Shown piece by piece: positions 46,186 to 55,474 of a stretch of DNA of 64,000 nucleotides; position 1 is the stretch's first letter; every line of letters begins with the position of its first letter. Both the position numbers and the translations under genes were made by a program. The notes beneath the pieces are model-generated. The model did not search any database, was not told the DNA's origin, and saw only the letters and a program-made list of their open reading frames with translations. The stretch is from Aquabacterium sp. (GTDB lineage Bacteria; Pseudomonadota; Gammaproteobacteria; Burkholderiales; Burkholderiaceae_C). The stretch covers positions 25,411-89,410 of the forward strand of contig NZ_JACRAH010000018.1 of assembly GCF_016234775.1 (NCBI RefSeq), read 5' to 3'.

Positions 46186-48034
46186 TCTTGATGGCCACGG
46201 ACAACACCATCAAGTTGAACAGACGCGCTCCATTGGCCCTTCCGACTTGAAGCCCGTTCACCAGGTCATCAACGATGTGTGCACTGACGTACGGCCGAAG
46301 GGTGTCAACCACATTGTGAAACCAGGCACAATCTGAACGGCGCAACCAGTCGTCCAAGGGGATGGAAAAACCTTGTTTGCGCGAAGTGTCCAACGCAGGC
46401 GGCAACAAGCGGCTCCCTAGGAGGCGCTGCAACCTGCGTCCTTCTCCTCCCCAGACCTTCCAACTGCTTGGAATCTTTCCAAACGCAAACTCGATCAAAT
46501 TCACATCCAGGAATGGACAGCGCATTTCGAGCCCGGCAGCCATACTTGCTTGGTCCACCTTCATCAAGAAATCGTCCGCCAGAATCCCGTGAAAGTGAGT
46601 GCGGGTCATGGAATCGACTGGGTCGATCCCACCGTTGAAAAACGCCAGGCGTGAAAGCTCCGGCGCCAGGTACCGCTCATCGAGTTCTGCTTGCACCTCA
46701 CGGGACATTACGTAGTACCTGGAGGCTGCATCGAAAAACGGGCTTCCCCAGATCAATGACTGATAGGCTCCGCCCCTTAGCGCATACAGACGGTTGCGCC
46801 CTTTGATCCCCGGAGGCAGCTTGCCCACCAACGTCGAAATACCCCTGAGCGCCCATTCTGGGACATATTTAAGTCGTGCGGCATCCAATGTGGCCGTCGT
46901 GTAGTCGCCGTACCCTGCGAACAGCTCATCACCTCCATCGCCACCCAAGGCGACCTTGACATGGGACGTAGTCAGCCTCGATATGAGAAAGGCAGGGATC
47001 AGCGACGAGTCTGCCAACGGCTCGTCAATCAGCGGAGCGATTTCATCCATGATGTCTATGGACGGCTGCTGCACTTCAAGCAGATGATGATCGGTACCAA
47101 AGTGTCTGGCAACGATGTCGGCGTACCCAGTCTCGTCCAAGTTGGACCCAGGCAAGCCCAGAGTAAAGGTTTTGATCGCACCGGAAGCACTCTGCGCAGC
47201 GCATGCCGTAATCAAGCTGGAATCCAATCCTCCTGAAAGCAAGATGCCTACAGGCACGTCGCTGCGTAGTCGCATACGGACGGCGTCCATCAACAATCGC
47301 TGCGCACAGTCGACCAGTTCTTGCGGGTCATCGGTCTGAGGTTGAGAAGGAGGCAGATCCCACCAACGCCAAGTCGTCAGCTCACCCTCTTCAGGGAAAA
47401 ACCTCGCCGCATACCCAGGGGGAAGCTTGCGCACGCCCGAAGCGATGGTCAACGGAGACGGTATGTATCCCAGCGCGAGATAGTGGTTTAACGCATCAAG
47501 ATCGACCTCACCGAGCAGATCTCTAGAAACAGCTTTCAACTCAGAGGCAAAGGCGAGCGTGCGTGCGCGATGCGCAATGAAGAGTGGCTTCTTGCCAGCT
47601 CTGTCTCTCGCAAGAAACAATGACGCATTCTCCGACGCGTTCCCGCTGTCCCAGATGGCCAGGGCAAACATGCCGTTGAACCGAGACAGGCATGACTGAC
47701 CCCAGTGGCGATAGGCAGCAAGAACCACCTCGGTGTCACTTTCACTTTGAAACTGGTAGCCAAGACCCGACAACTCATCCCGAAGTTCAACGTAGTTGTA
47801 GACCTCACCATTGAAGACGATGACAAATCGATTGCACGGACTGCGCATGGGTTGGTGCCCAAGGGGAGACAAGTCCAGAATCGACAATCGGCGGTGCCCC
47901 AAGAGGACGGTTGCATCTTCGTTGCACCAGACGCCGGCATCATCGGGACCTCTATGAGCGATGCGGTCACGTTCCGCCAGGAATTGCTGGACCGGATAAC
48001 CTGCCGGATCAATTCGTCCATTTATTCCACACAT
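46166..48034 (-). CDS. asnB: Asparagine synthase (glutamine-hydrolysing) AsnB
   Basis: 622 residues. Cys2 is the glutaminase nucleophile (MCGINGRI), with HRGPDDAGVW and FNGEVYNY around the active site; the synthetase half has ILLSGGLDSSLITACA (PP-loop) and VALGGDGGDELFAGYGDYT. Copies in polysaccharide clusters may amidate a carboxyl group, for example of a uronic acid, rather than supply asparagine. It is 46 bases downstream of the hexapeptide acyltransferase gene. Confidence 0.92.
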   Translation of the reverse strand: MCGINGRIDPAGYPVQQFLAERDRIAHRGPDDAGVWCNEDATVLLGHRRLSILDLSPLGHQPMRSPCNRFVIVFNGEVYNYVELRDELSGLGYQFQSESDTEVVLAAYRHWGQSCLSRFNGMFALAIWDSGNASENASLFLARDRAGKKPLFIAHRARTLAFASELKAVSRDLLGEVDLDALNHYLALGYIPSPLTIASGVRKLPPGYAARFFPEEGELTTWRWWDLPPSQPQTDDPQELVDCAQRLLMDAVRMRLRSDVPVGILLSGGLDSSLITACAAQSASGAIKTFTLGLPGSNLDETGYADIVARHFGTDHHLLEVQQPSIDIMDEIAPLIDEPLADSSLIPAFLISRLTTSHVKVALGGDGGDELFAGYGDYTTATLDAARLKYVPEWALRGISTLVGKLPPGIKGRNRLYALRGGAYQSLIWGSPFFDAASRYYVMSREVQAELDERYLAPELSRLAFFNGGIDPVDSMTRTHFHGILADDFLMKVDQASMAAGLEMRCPFLDVNLIEFAFGKIPSSWKVWGGEGRRLQRLLGSRLLPPALDTSRKQGFSIPLDDWLRRSDCAWFHNVVDTLRPYVSAHIVDDLVNGLQVGRANGARLFNLMVLSVAIKNVFGHR

Positions 48035-48080
48035 GCCTCACCCTTTGTATCGTCAGACCGGCACAAGCACATTCGTGGCT

Positions 48081-48557
48081 TTACTGAACGGAAGTGAACT
48101 GAATCACCCTGGCGGGATTACCTGCCACAACAGCATTACGCGGAACATCGCCAATCACCACGGCGCCAGCTGACACCACTGCGTTGCGGCCAATACGCAC
48201 CCCAGGCAACACGATCGCGCCTACCCCGATCCAGACGTTGTCTTCGATGACGACCTCTTTGTCGATGTGAGGTGCCGTCGTACGGCAAGGGAACGCCAAG
48301 TCAAGCCCAGTAGACAGAATCTTCACCCCATAAGACAACACCACGTCTTTTCCGAACAGGATGCGTCCCGTGGCATTCAGATAGCAGGAGGGATTGATAT
48401 GCATTCGTCCAGCGCAGTGAATTCGCTGGGGATGAACAACATGGAAGCGCCCATTCGAGACAACGTGCTTCCAGGCAGGACTGAATCGAAACCACCAGCA
48501 GACACGCAGCGGCTGAAGAAGACGGTCCAGTTTATCCAGTATGCGATACACAAGCAT
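48081..48557 (-). CDS. Hexapeptide-repeat acyltransferase (WcaF-like)
   Basis: 158 residues. The left-handed beta-helix repeats are IEDNVWIGVGAIVLPGVRIG, NAVVSAGAVVIGDV and NAVVAGNPARVI, with the active-site His expected near residue 95 (TTAPHIDKEV). It would O- or N-acylate a sugar with acetyl-CoA or an acyl-ACP. If the module at the end of the operon makes an acyl-ACP, this is the nearest candidate recipient enzyme. The frame ends one base before the preceding methyltransferase stop. Confidence 0.85.
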   Translation of the reverse strand: MLVYRILDKLDRLLQPLRVCWWFRFSPAWKHVVSNGRFHVVHPQRIHCAGRMHINPSCYLNATGRILFGKDVVLSYGVKILSTGLDLAFPCRTTAPHIDKEVVIEDNVWIGVGAIVLPGVRIGRNAVVSAGAVVIGDVPRNAVVAGNPARVIQFTSVQ

Positions 48558-48558
48558 G

Positions 48559-49536
48559 TCAACGCTCCGCTACCACGACCACAGAAGTCGTGGCCATGTA
48601 AGGGGCCATGAACCGCCAACGACTCTCAAACAACACCTTCAATCGAGCATCGACCAACCATGGCCAGGCCATTCGCCGTCGAATGACTTGGGGCAGCCTG
48701 GCGTACAAGGACATAGGCATGGGTGGTGAACACACCTTGGAAAAGCCATTGGCCTTCAGTTGCATTGCCAGCTCTCGATAGGAGGTTTCATTGATATGCA
48801 GACCAGCAGCGGGCACACCTTTGCCTAAATATCGCTCGGTGCCGTCAAATGGCCCAAAATGTTTGTTTGAAGCAATCAGGATCAATCGGCCTGAACGTCG
48901 AAGCTTTCTTGCGCAAGCCTCAACCATCGCCGCGGCATCATCCGGGTGGAGATGCTCGTAAACGTCGTTGCAATAGATAACGTCAAATTCATCCTGCACC
49001 GCACCCAACAGCGCGACCGTGCCCACAATGACATGCTTGGGTGCCCCAAGCGGTTTGATCCGATTGATCAAGTACTCAGCCGCATCAACTGATGGCTCAA
49101 TGAATGAATAAGAGCTCACGATATCCATCACCTGATGCGCGAATCCACCATTGCCGCTGCCTATCTCAAGGACATCCCGTTCTTCCATCAAGGGGCGCGC
49201 CAAAGCCACCACTGACGGTGTCACACCTTGATCCACACTCCCCTTCTGCACTTGAAGGCGCGTGAACTTGCCATAGGCTTCTCGGTATAGAAGCTCACGA
49301 ACGGCCGCATCAGCGGTCGACTTGAGCCTCCTGCCGTAATACTCCTGTACCGCGAAGTACGCCATCTCGGAGAGCCCGAAGCCGGCCTCAACCATGCGTT
49401 GATGGGCCACGCGTTCAAGATCCACTTGGTGCGTGTCACTCAAGTAGCACACCACAGCATCGTAGTCCGACACATCGATGTCCACCGATTTCACACCTTC
49501 AGAGGAGGGATCACCCTGGACCGTCATCAGCGTCAT
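48559..49536 (-). CDS. SAM-dependent methyltransferase
   Basis: 325 residues. The SAM fold has RDVLEIGSGNGGFAHQVMDI (motif I), DEFDVIYCNDVYEHLHPDDAAAM and RLILIASNKHFGPFDGTERY. The first about 115 residues form an unrelated helical region, and the C-terminal 60 residues include a membrane-like or amphipathic segment. It is coupled by an ATGA overlap to the flippase gene (49533-49536). The target sugar is not known. Confidence 0.8.
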   Translation of the reverse strand: MTLMTVQGDPSSEGVKSVDIDVSDYDAVVCYLSDTHQVDLERVAHQRMVEAGFGLSEMAYFAVQEYYGRRLKSTADAAVRELLYREAYGKFTRLQVQKGSVDQGVTPSVVALARPLMEERDVLEIGSGNGGFAHQVMDIVSSYSFIEPSVDAAEYLINRIKPLGAPKHVIVGTVALLGAVQDEFDVIYCNDVYEHLHPDDAAAMVEACARKLRRSGRLILIASNKHFGPFDGTERYLGKGVPAAGLHINETSYRELAMQLKANGFSKVCSPPMPMSLYARLPQVIRRRMAWPWLVDARLKVLFESRWRFMAPYMATTSVVVVAER

Positions 49537-50828
49537 AGAGAAACACCTTCATGACGGTGGGTGGCCAACCACGCCATCCATAAAAAATAGATCAACGCGT
49601 AACCGATCAATGCACCAACCACGCCGTTCAAGCCAAACAGCCACGCGCCAATGACGTTCATGGCTACCCCGGCTGATGCGGAAACCGTGTTGGCCAGAAC
49701 CATGCGCTTGGACTGCAGCTCCGAATAGAGCTTCAACGCGAAGAACTGCCCACTGGTAAAGAGCCCACCCGCCGCGACAACCAATGGCAAGTATCCGGAG
49801 ACCTCAGAGAATGAGGCAGCAACAAAAGTGCGAAAGATCAATTCATGGAATGCCCACGCGGCGCCTGACGCCAGCACCGTGAACATCAAGCTTGCCAAAG
49901 CAACCCTCCAGCCCAGATGATGAACAGACCGGTTGCGAGAAGCATCTGACGCATTGCCAGAGCGCTGAAAGAATATGGGTGAGAGGAACAACATCAGCAC
50001 ACCGCCAATGACGACGACAGGCGAGTATCCCAACTGATACAAGACGGCATATCGGCCAACCTCATCAACCGTACCAAACGCCAACAAGGACCACTTGTCA
50101 GTAACCTGTTGGGCCCATGTGAATCCGCCCCAAATGGCAAAGGGCATGGAGAAGTCCCGCATGCGCTTACGCCAATATGCAAAGCCATCTCTGGTCGGCT
50201 GCTCGTCCTGGAGCGGGTGAGTTTGGCGAAACTGCCTGAACTGCGACGCGAGCACAACCAAACTCGCCGCAGCGTAGGCGCTCACAACGACCTGGCTGCT
50301 ACCACCGAGAACCCGCACCGCCAAGACGACCAGGGCGATCTTCAGCCAAGCATCAAGCGCACCATGAAATGCCACGGAAGCACGTCGCCTGGACGCGTTT
50401 TGTATCCCGTTAAAAGCAGCGTTGTATGTGCTCAGCAACGCGTACACCAAAGCACCCAGTGTCAGCAAGATGTACTGCCACCGCCTTGACGCCACCAACC
50501 CCACGAGAACCAGCCCACCGACCACCACCACAACCAGAGTCGCTCGCTGCATCAGACTGCCTGCGGCCGCCCGATACAGTGGAAAGCTCCGCTCCTCCAT
50601 GGCTATCGCATAGTGGCGCGTGATCGTTGCCAGAATGCCGGCCATGACCACTTGATTGACCAAACTGACAACGGTCAACCCCAGAGACAACTCACCGTAT
50701 TGGGCCGTACCCAGATGCTCCGTGAGTGTGCGAACCAGAAACAAGGAACCCAGAATGGAGGCGGCCTGACCAAGAACCACCCAGGCCCCCTCACGAGCCG
50801 TCGCCCTGACTTTGCGAAAGTCAACCAT
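49533..50828 (-). CDS. Wzx-like polysaccharide flippase
   Basis: Twelve-segment membrane protein of the MOP/PST family, 431 residues, that flips undecaprenyl-linked repeat units. It starts with GAWVVLGQAASILGSLFLVRTLTEHLG, the usual flippase opening, and continues with QYGELSLGLTVVSLVNQVV. A two-fold repeated six-helix topology is visible. Paired with the Wzy-like gene further downstream. The 82 bases between its start and the Wzz-type gene hold nothing recognisable. Confidence 0.85.
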   Translation of the reverse strand: MVDFRKVRATAREGAWVVLGQAASILGSLFLVRTLTEHLGTAQYGELSLGLTVVSLVNQVVMAGILATITRHYAIAMEERSFPLYRAAAGSLMQRATLVVVVVGGLVLVGLVASRRWQYILLTLGALVYALLSTYNAAFNGIQNASRRRASVAFHGALDAWLKIALVVLAVRVLGGSSQVVVSAYAAASLVVLASQFRQFRQTHPLQDEQPTRDGFAYWRKRMRDFSMPFAIWGGFTWAQQVTDKWSLLAFGTVDEVGRYAVLYQLGYSPVVVIGGVLMLFLSPIFFQRSGNASDASRNRSVHHLGWRVALASLMFTVLASGAAWAFHELIFRTFVAASFSEVSGYLPLVVAAGGLFTSGQFFALKLYSELQSKRMVLANTVSASAGVAMNVIGAWLFGLNGVVGALIGYALIYFLWMAWLATHRHEGVSL

Positions 50829-50910
50829 GATCAGGACATACGGCTACTACCGTGGCCGTCTGAACAAACCCAAAGAGCAGGATCACAAACGACGAAAAAC
50901 CGATCAAGAT

Positions 50911-52062
50911 TCACGAGCCCCCAATGGTATTCGCTGGCGTCATTTGCCTGGAGCAGTTCTCCATCACCTTACGCTTGCGCCACGCTGTCGTCACCAACAG
51001 ATGGGCTATCACAAGGCCCAAGGCCCCTGTCGCCGCCATCATGACTGTCCTGACTCGTTGTGGCCTTGACGGACGCTCCGGTGGTTGAGCCACATCGACG
51101 ACTTGAATGACAGCGCCCTCTCTGGCTTCATCAAGCTTCGCCATTTCAAACTGTTTGGCAAACATGTCAAACAGAAGTTCCTGATACTTGAATTCTCTGT
51201 AAGTACTGAGGTAGTCGCCGGAAGGCTCCCCTTTGGGGGCCACCTCCATTCGGCCCAACTGGGATTTCAACGCATCCAAGTTCGCATGCGCCAGCTTGAC
51301 TTCGGCAGACTGCGGGGTTGCGATTCGCAATAGGGCATCCAGACGGACCTGAGCCTCCATGACCCGAGCTTTCACAGATGCGTAAGCATCCGCAGCAGCC
51401 TTGGGCTCAGCCCTCAATGCACCTTCGTTGATCCCACTTGCCTGCAACGCTCCTTGGGCGCTGGCCAAACGGTCCCTGGCCTTCTGCAATTGCTGCTCAA
51501 AGAACGCCCGTCGTTGCTGGGCCTCTGTGACGGCCAACTCCGAAGTCAACCGTCGAAGTTGTTCAACATATTCGTTGGCCACACTGGCTGCCCTGACTGG
51601 ATCAGTATCGTCAACCTCAACCGACATCAAACCGCTGCGCTTTCCCGCATCGATGCGGACATAGGCAGCAAGGGCTCGTCGGGTGTCATCGCCATTTGCC
51701 GTTCCGTATACAGCCTTCAACTGGCGGGCTTCAATCACCCGATTGGCGACGTTCACTGACTGCATCAGTGCGATGTACTGATCTGTTGGGGTTCGTGCGC
51801 CGACTGAAGCACCAGTCAAACTGGCCAACGCGCCCAAAGATTGCATGGCCACGGCCGTGGCGCTTTGTGGCTGTTGAGGGGGCAAGAACACAGATCGCGC
51901 CGTGAAAACTGGTTGCACCAAGTACGTGGCGCCGAACGCCACAGCACCAACCAACAGCGGCCAGCCAACCAAAGATTTGCTGTTTCTCGCGATCAACTGG
52001 AGCAGGTCAACACCGCCCACGCTTGATTGATCTTGGTCATGCACATCCATCATCCGCCTCAC
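50911..52062 (-). CDS. Wzz/GumC-type chain-length protein, no kinase domain
   Basis: Polysaccharide copolymerase, 383 residues, controlling polymer length and linking to export. A cytoplasmic N-terminus and a first membrane segment (WPLLVGAVAFGATYLV, near residue 38) precede a periplasmic coiled-coil region (VTEAQQRRAFFEQQLQKARDRL; QVRLDALLRIAT). A second membrane segment (MMAATGALGLVIAHLLVT) is near residue 345. The C-terminus is only about 20 residues, so the BY-kinase domain of Wzc is absent. Coupled to the export gene by ATGA (52059-52062). Confidence 0.87.
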   Translation of the reverse strand: MRRMMDVHDQDQSSVGGVDLLQLIARNSKSLVGWPLLVGAVAFGATYLVQPVFTARSVFLPPQQPQSATAVAMQSLGALASLTGASVGARTPTDQYIALMQSVNVANRVIEARQLKAVYGTANGDDTRRALAAYVRIDAGKRSGLMSVEVDDTDPVRAASVANEYVEQLRRLTSELAVTEAQQRRAFFEQQLQKARDRLASAQGALQASGINEGALRAEPKAAADAYASVKARVMEAQVRLDALLRIATPQSAEVKLAHANLDALKSQLGRMEVAPKGEPSGDYLSTYREFKYQELLFDMFAKQFEMAKLDEAREGAVIQVVDVAQPPERPSRPQRVRTVMMAATGALGLVIAHLLVTTAWRKRKVMENCSRQMTPANTIGGS

Positions 52063-54452
52063 TCACGCAATGTCTTGATCGCCGCAGCCCCAAGACTGAA
52101 CTGATAGATGATCTGCGTGATGTCCTTCGCATTGCGCGTGAACACACTCCATGCGCTCTCGTGGTCCGTCTTTTCAGGCAACACGATCACGTCACCAGGT
52201 AGCACGCGTGCCCTACTCGGCGAACTGAACCACCCTCCGGTATCGGACAGCACACTGCCATCTGCACGCAAGACGAACAACTGATCAACATCAGCACCGC
52301 TCGTCAGCCCTGACTGGTTCAGATAGTCCTGAACCGTTGCCCCATCACGCCAGATCAAGGATGACTCGGTGTTGACCGACCCCAGCACGTACACAAAGTC
52401 TGGCCGGGCAGGCACCACCAATCGATCCTGGTTTTCCAGCCTCAAGGCGGGGAGCTTATTCGCTTGTACACCGTCTGAGACAAGCCCAAGCATGATCCGC
52501 CCGGAAGGCTTCAGATTGCGCAAACGATCCAGCGCTTGCCGTTGGGCCTGGGCTTCCGCCTGAATGCGCAATTGAGCGACACCTGCATCTGTACCCGACA
52601 CGCTCGCGGCAGAGGAACTCAAACGCGTCTCAACTTGCGACTCCAACCGGCGCACCAGTTGATCAAGGTTGGCCGCTTGCGCACGCTTGACTTCTTCGCG
52701 ATAGAAGGCGGCACCAAACAGATAGGCATCCGCCGTCAGGCCACCAGCTTGGTCGATCAAGTGAGGCAAGCCATCACCAGGGCGCATCTGGTAGATGCCT
52801 GGGCGCTGAACCTCACCTTCCACACGCACATAAACCTGCCGCTTGGCCTGCGGCACGCGCACATCGTTCACCGAAAACACCGTAACGACATCACCCGCTT
52901 GCAGGGGCAGGTTATCCGGGCTGTTTGCATCATCCAGTGCCTTGCCGAGGCTGAAAGGCAGCAGCTTCACGGACACATTGGCCACATCCACGCGTTCGAT
53001 CACGGCATAGTCCAGGTTGATCTCGTCAACCAGATTGCCAATGCGACCAGCCAAGGTATCCACAGAGTCACCAACCTGCTTGGCGTTCTGCCCCGGTTGA
53101 TCCGTCGGCCTGCCGTCGTATAGATTGAACGCATCAGATGCAACCGCATTGCGCTTGTCCTGATCGCTCAGCAAAACGTCGTTCTGGCGTTTCACTGAGG
53201 CCCTGGACATCAAGTAGGCACGATCAGGAATCAGATCGCGTATCTTCATGCCAGGGCGCCATGGATTTCGCACAGGCTGCGCCACGGTCCCGCGCAAAGT
53301 CACAGCATTGCCAAACTCAGGCACCAACTCCGAGACGGTCAGGATGTCGCCGCTCTTGAGTTTTCTGGCCAAGCCGGAGCCATCCAATGCAAACACCTCG
53401 ACGCTACGCGCAGGCTTCTTGTTGGGATCCAAGCGCTCCAGTTGCGCACGCTTTGGATCAGCCACCACAGGCAATCCACCAGCCACAGCCAGCATGGCCC
53501 CCAGCGTTTCACCGTCATTGGCCAGTTCATAGACGGCCGAGTTGGACACCTTGCCCGACAGCGCCACGTAACCGCGCGCAGCAGGAATCACGATGGTGTC
53601 GCCATCCTGCAGTTTGATGTCAGCGGATTTGTCGCCCTTGGCCAGGAAGGTATAGAGGTCAAGTTCGGTCACCAGCTTTTCAGCACGCTTGACCTGCACG
53701 CGTCGCATGCTGCCCGTTTGGCTGGGGCCACCGCTGGCAAACAAGGCAGAGATGAGTGTCGAGTTGCTGGACAACGCGTAAGAACCAGGCTTGCGTGCCT
53801 GCCCGACCACGTACACAGTGATGCCGCGCAATTGCCCCAAGGTCACGCTCAGTTGGAAATCACGGTAGTACTTGCCGACTGCAGCACGAATCACATCCTC
53901 TGCCTGGCCGCTGCGAATCCCACTCAAATTGATCTTGCCAATGCGTGGAATGTGGATCTGGCCATCACGGTCCACCACGGCCCGCACGTCGATGTCGACC
54001 GAGCCCCACCCGCGCACCTGCAACTCATCGCCAGGCCCGACGCGGTAATCGGGCGACACTGGTGTGTTGCCCTGCGGCACATACAGTGGGGAAGCTGACT
54101 GGCTGAAAAAACCTGAGCCAAAGAGTGGCAAGGCCTGCCCCGACGTTTCAAGCACGAAACGTTGGAAATCATTGGGGGGAAGGGCCTTGGGCGGCGCCGA
54201 CAAGGCACCAGGCCCACCACTGAGCCCCGCTTGAAGCGCACGGTCGTCCGATGAGGCGCTTTGCCGAATGACAGGCAGAGCGGTAGCCCCAGACTCGTTG
54301 CCCTGAACAACACCCGCCGATGCGCCGCTGCCAACACGCCCGGACGAGCTCCCGCCCCCGCTGAACTGCCCATACGAAGGCGGCACCACCACGGACAAAG
54401 ACAACAACAAAACCAGTATTCGGCTTACCGGGTGCAGGCGGCGCTGTGTCAT
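52059..54452 (-). CDS. SLBB-domain polysaccharide export outer-membrane protein (Wza-like, long form)
   Basis: 797 residues from ATG 54452, which begins the signal sequence (RILVLLLSLSVVVPPSYGQ). A Gly/Ser-rich stretch follows, then the Poly_export domain VSPDYRVGPGDELQVRGWGS and at least four SLBB repeats, recognised by openings such as ITVYVVGQARKPGSYALS, GYVALSGKVSNSAVYEL, NAVTLRGTVAQPVRNPWR and VYVRVEGEVQRPGIYQM. It builds the outer-membrane export channel. It is the first gene of the leftward operon, so its upstream region carries the main promoter. Longer than Wza, as usual for the Burkholderiales form. Confidence 0.9.
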   Translation of the reverse strand: MTQRRLHPVSRILVLLLSLSVVVPPSYGQFSGGGSSSGRVGSGASAGVVQGNESGATALPVIRQSASSDDRALQAGLSGGPGALSAPPKALPPNDFQRFVLETSGQALPLFGSGFFSQSASPLYVPQGNTPVSPDYRVGPGDELQVRGWGSVDIDVRAVVDRDGQIHIPRIGKINLSGIRSGQAEDVIRAAVGKYYRDFQLSVTLGQLRGITVYVVGQARKPGSYALSSNSTLISALFASGGPSQTGSMRRVQVKRAEKLVTELDLYTFLAKGDKSADIKLQDGDTIVIPAARGYVALSGKVSNSAVYELANDGETLGAMLAVAGGLPVVADPKRAQLERLDPNKKPARSVEVFALDGSGLARKLKSGDILTVSELVPEFGNAVTLRGTVAQPVRNPWRPGMKIRDLIPDRAYLMSRASVKRQNDVLLSDQDKRNAVASDAFNLYDGRPTDQPGQNAKQVGDSVDTLAGRIGNLVDEINLDYAVIERVDVANVSVKLLPFSLGKALDDANSPDNLPLQAGDVVTVFSVNDVRVPQAKRQVYVRVEGEVQRPGIYQMRPGDGLPHLIDQAGGLTADAYLFGAAFYREEVKRAQAANLDQLVRRLESQVETRLSSSAASVSGTDAGVAQLRIQAEAQAQRQALDRLRNLKPSGRIMLGLVSDGVQANKLPALRLENQDRLVVPARPDFVYVLGSVNTESSLIWRDGATVQDYLNQSGLTSGADVDQLFVLRADGSVLSDTGGWFSSPSRARVLPGDVIVLPEKTDHESAWSVFTRNAKDITQIIYQFSLGAAAIKTLRE

Positions 54453-54494
54453 GACCCCAATTCTTTCATCTGAAAAGCTCGGTTCATTGTAGGG

Positions 54495-54524
54495 GCGCAA
54501 CCCCCTTGAATCGGGGCGTTGCGC
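54495..54524 (-). promoter_or_regulatory. Stable hairpin in the leader of the polysaccharide operon
   Basis: An inverted repeat GCGCAAC (54495-54501) and GTTGCGC (54518-54524), extended inward by CCCC/GGGG with one bulge, lies 43 bases upstream of the first operon gene. It may be a leader hairpin acting on transcription or RNA stability. Nothing resembling ops/JUMPstart was seen near it. The rest of the 235-base divergent gap holds a rubrerythrin ribosome site and no clear promoter boxes. Confidence 0.4.
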
Positions 54525-54675
54525 TGATGCGACCGCGCCATGGCAATCCCCAATGTCCGCCCCGGATCACACCATAGCTATTTCTTATCGACAACATACA
54601 AGCGATTGACTTCCATTATTTTCAGCACAAGCCTACAGTAACCACATCGCAGCCGAATTCACCCAACAGATACTT

Positions 54676-54681
54676 AAGGAG
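54676..54681 (+). promoter_or_regulatory. Ribosome binding site of the rubrerythrin gene
   Basis: Perfect AAGGAG, six bases before ATG 54688; it fixes the start. Confidence 0.8.
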
Positions 54682-54687
54682 CCCACC

Positions 54688-55173
54688 ATGAGCACCCCCT
54701 TCCACGATCCCGCCTCGGTCACCATCCAGAACCTGGAAGCCGCGTTCGCCGGTGAGTCCATGGCCCACATCAAGTACCGATACTTCGCCAAGCTCTGCCG
54801 CGAAATGGGTGACGAAGAAACCGCCCTGCACTTCGAGCACACCGCCGATCAGGAGATCCTGCACGCTTTCGGCCACCTCGATCTGCTCTTCCCCAAGGCC
54901 AACATGAGCCCGGCCAAGGCGCTGCAGTTCGCCATCGAAGGCGAAACCTACGAATACACCACCATGTACCCGAGCTTCAGAAACGCCGCAGTCGAGGAAG
55001 GCCGCACGGATGCCGTGAAAGAGATCGACGAGCAGATTGAAGAATCCAAAGTGCACGCGGCACAATTCAAGGCTGTGCTCGAAAAAGCTGCCAAGCGCTT
55101 TGCCGCGCTGGCCAAGGTCGAGGAAAAGCACGCCAACGCCTACCAGGCGGTGCTGGACAAGATTTCGGCCTGA
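54688..55173 (+). CDS. Rubrerythrin-family di-iron protein (no rubredoxin domain)
   Basis: 161 residues of ferritin-like fold. Metal-ligand patterns are visible in NLEAAFAGESMAHIKYR, TADQEILHAFGH and FAIEGETYEYTTMYP. Normal rubrerythrins carry a C-terminal rubredoxin domain; this one ends at the helical part, so the neighbouring rubredoxin is the likely electron donor in trans. It reduces hydrogen peroxide. Start fixed by AAGGAG. The 135 bases to the next gene show no recognised promoter. Confidence 0.9.
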   Translation: MSTPFHDPASVTIQNLEAAFAGESMAHIKYRYFAKLCREMGDEETALHFEHTADQEILHAFGHLDLLFPKANMSPAKALQFAIEGETYEYTTMYPSFRNAAVEEGRTDAVKEIDEQIEESKVHAAQFKAVLEKAAKRFAALAKVEEKHANAYQAVLDKISA

Positions 55174-55308
55174 TTCGGGTTCAAGTCGCCACTTTCAAAC
55201 GCCGACATCGTTGAGCGTGGCGCCGAATCCCCCTTTTTGACGCGTGCAAGCCCGGGGCGCCGCCTTGACTTGCATCAGAATCCACCTCCGTTTTTGGAAG
55301 AAACGAAC

Positions 55309-55473
55309 ATGAAAACTTATCAATGCGTTGTCTGCGGCTACATCTATGACGAAGCCAAGGGCGCACCTGAAGATGGCATCGCTCCCGGCACCAAGTGGGA
55401 AGACGTGCCCGACACCTGGGAATGCCCGGACTGCGGCGTCGGCAAGTCCGACTTCGAGATGATCGAGATCTGA
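55309..55473 (+). CDS. rubA: Rubredoxin
   Basis: 54-residue iron protein. Both CxxC motifs are present: [13 protein letters not shown] near residue 6 and [14 protein letters not shown] near residue 39. The start is ATG 55309. The next gene, a rubredoxin reductase, begins one base after the stop. It probably transfers electrons from the reductase to the rubrerythrin. Confidence 0.96.
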   Translation: MKTYQCVVCGYIYDEAKGAPEDGIAPGTKWEDVPDTWECPDCGVGKSDFEMIEI

Positions 55474-55474
55474 T

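Noticed and set aside
54453..54687. ops/JUMPstart element in the polysaccharide leader
   Set aside because: No GGCGGTAG-type sequence was found on the coding strand of the leader.
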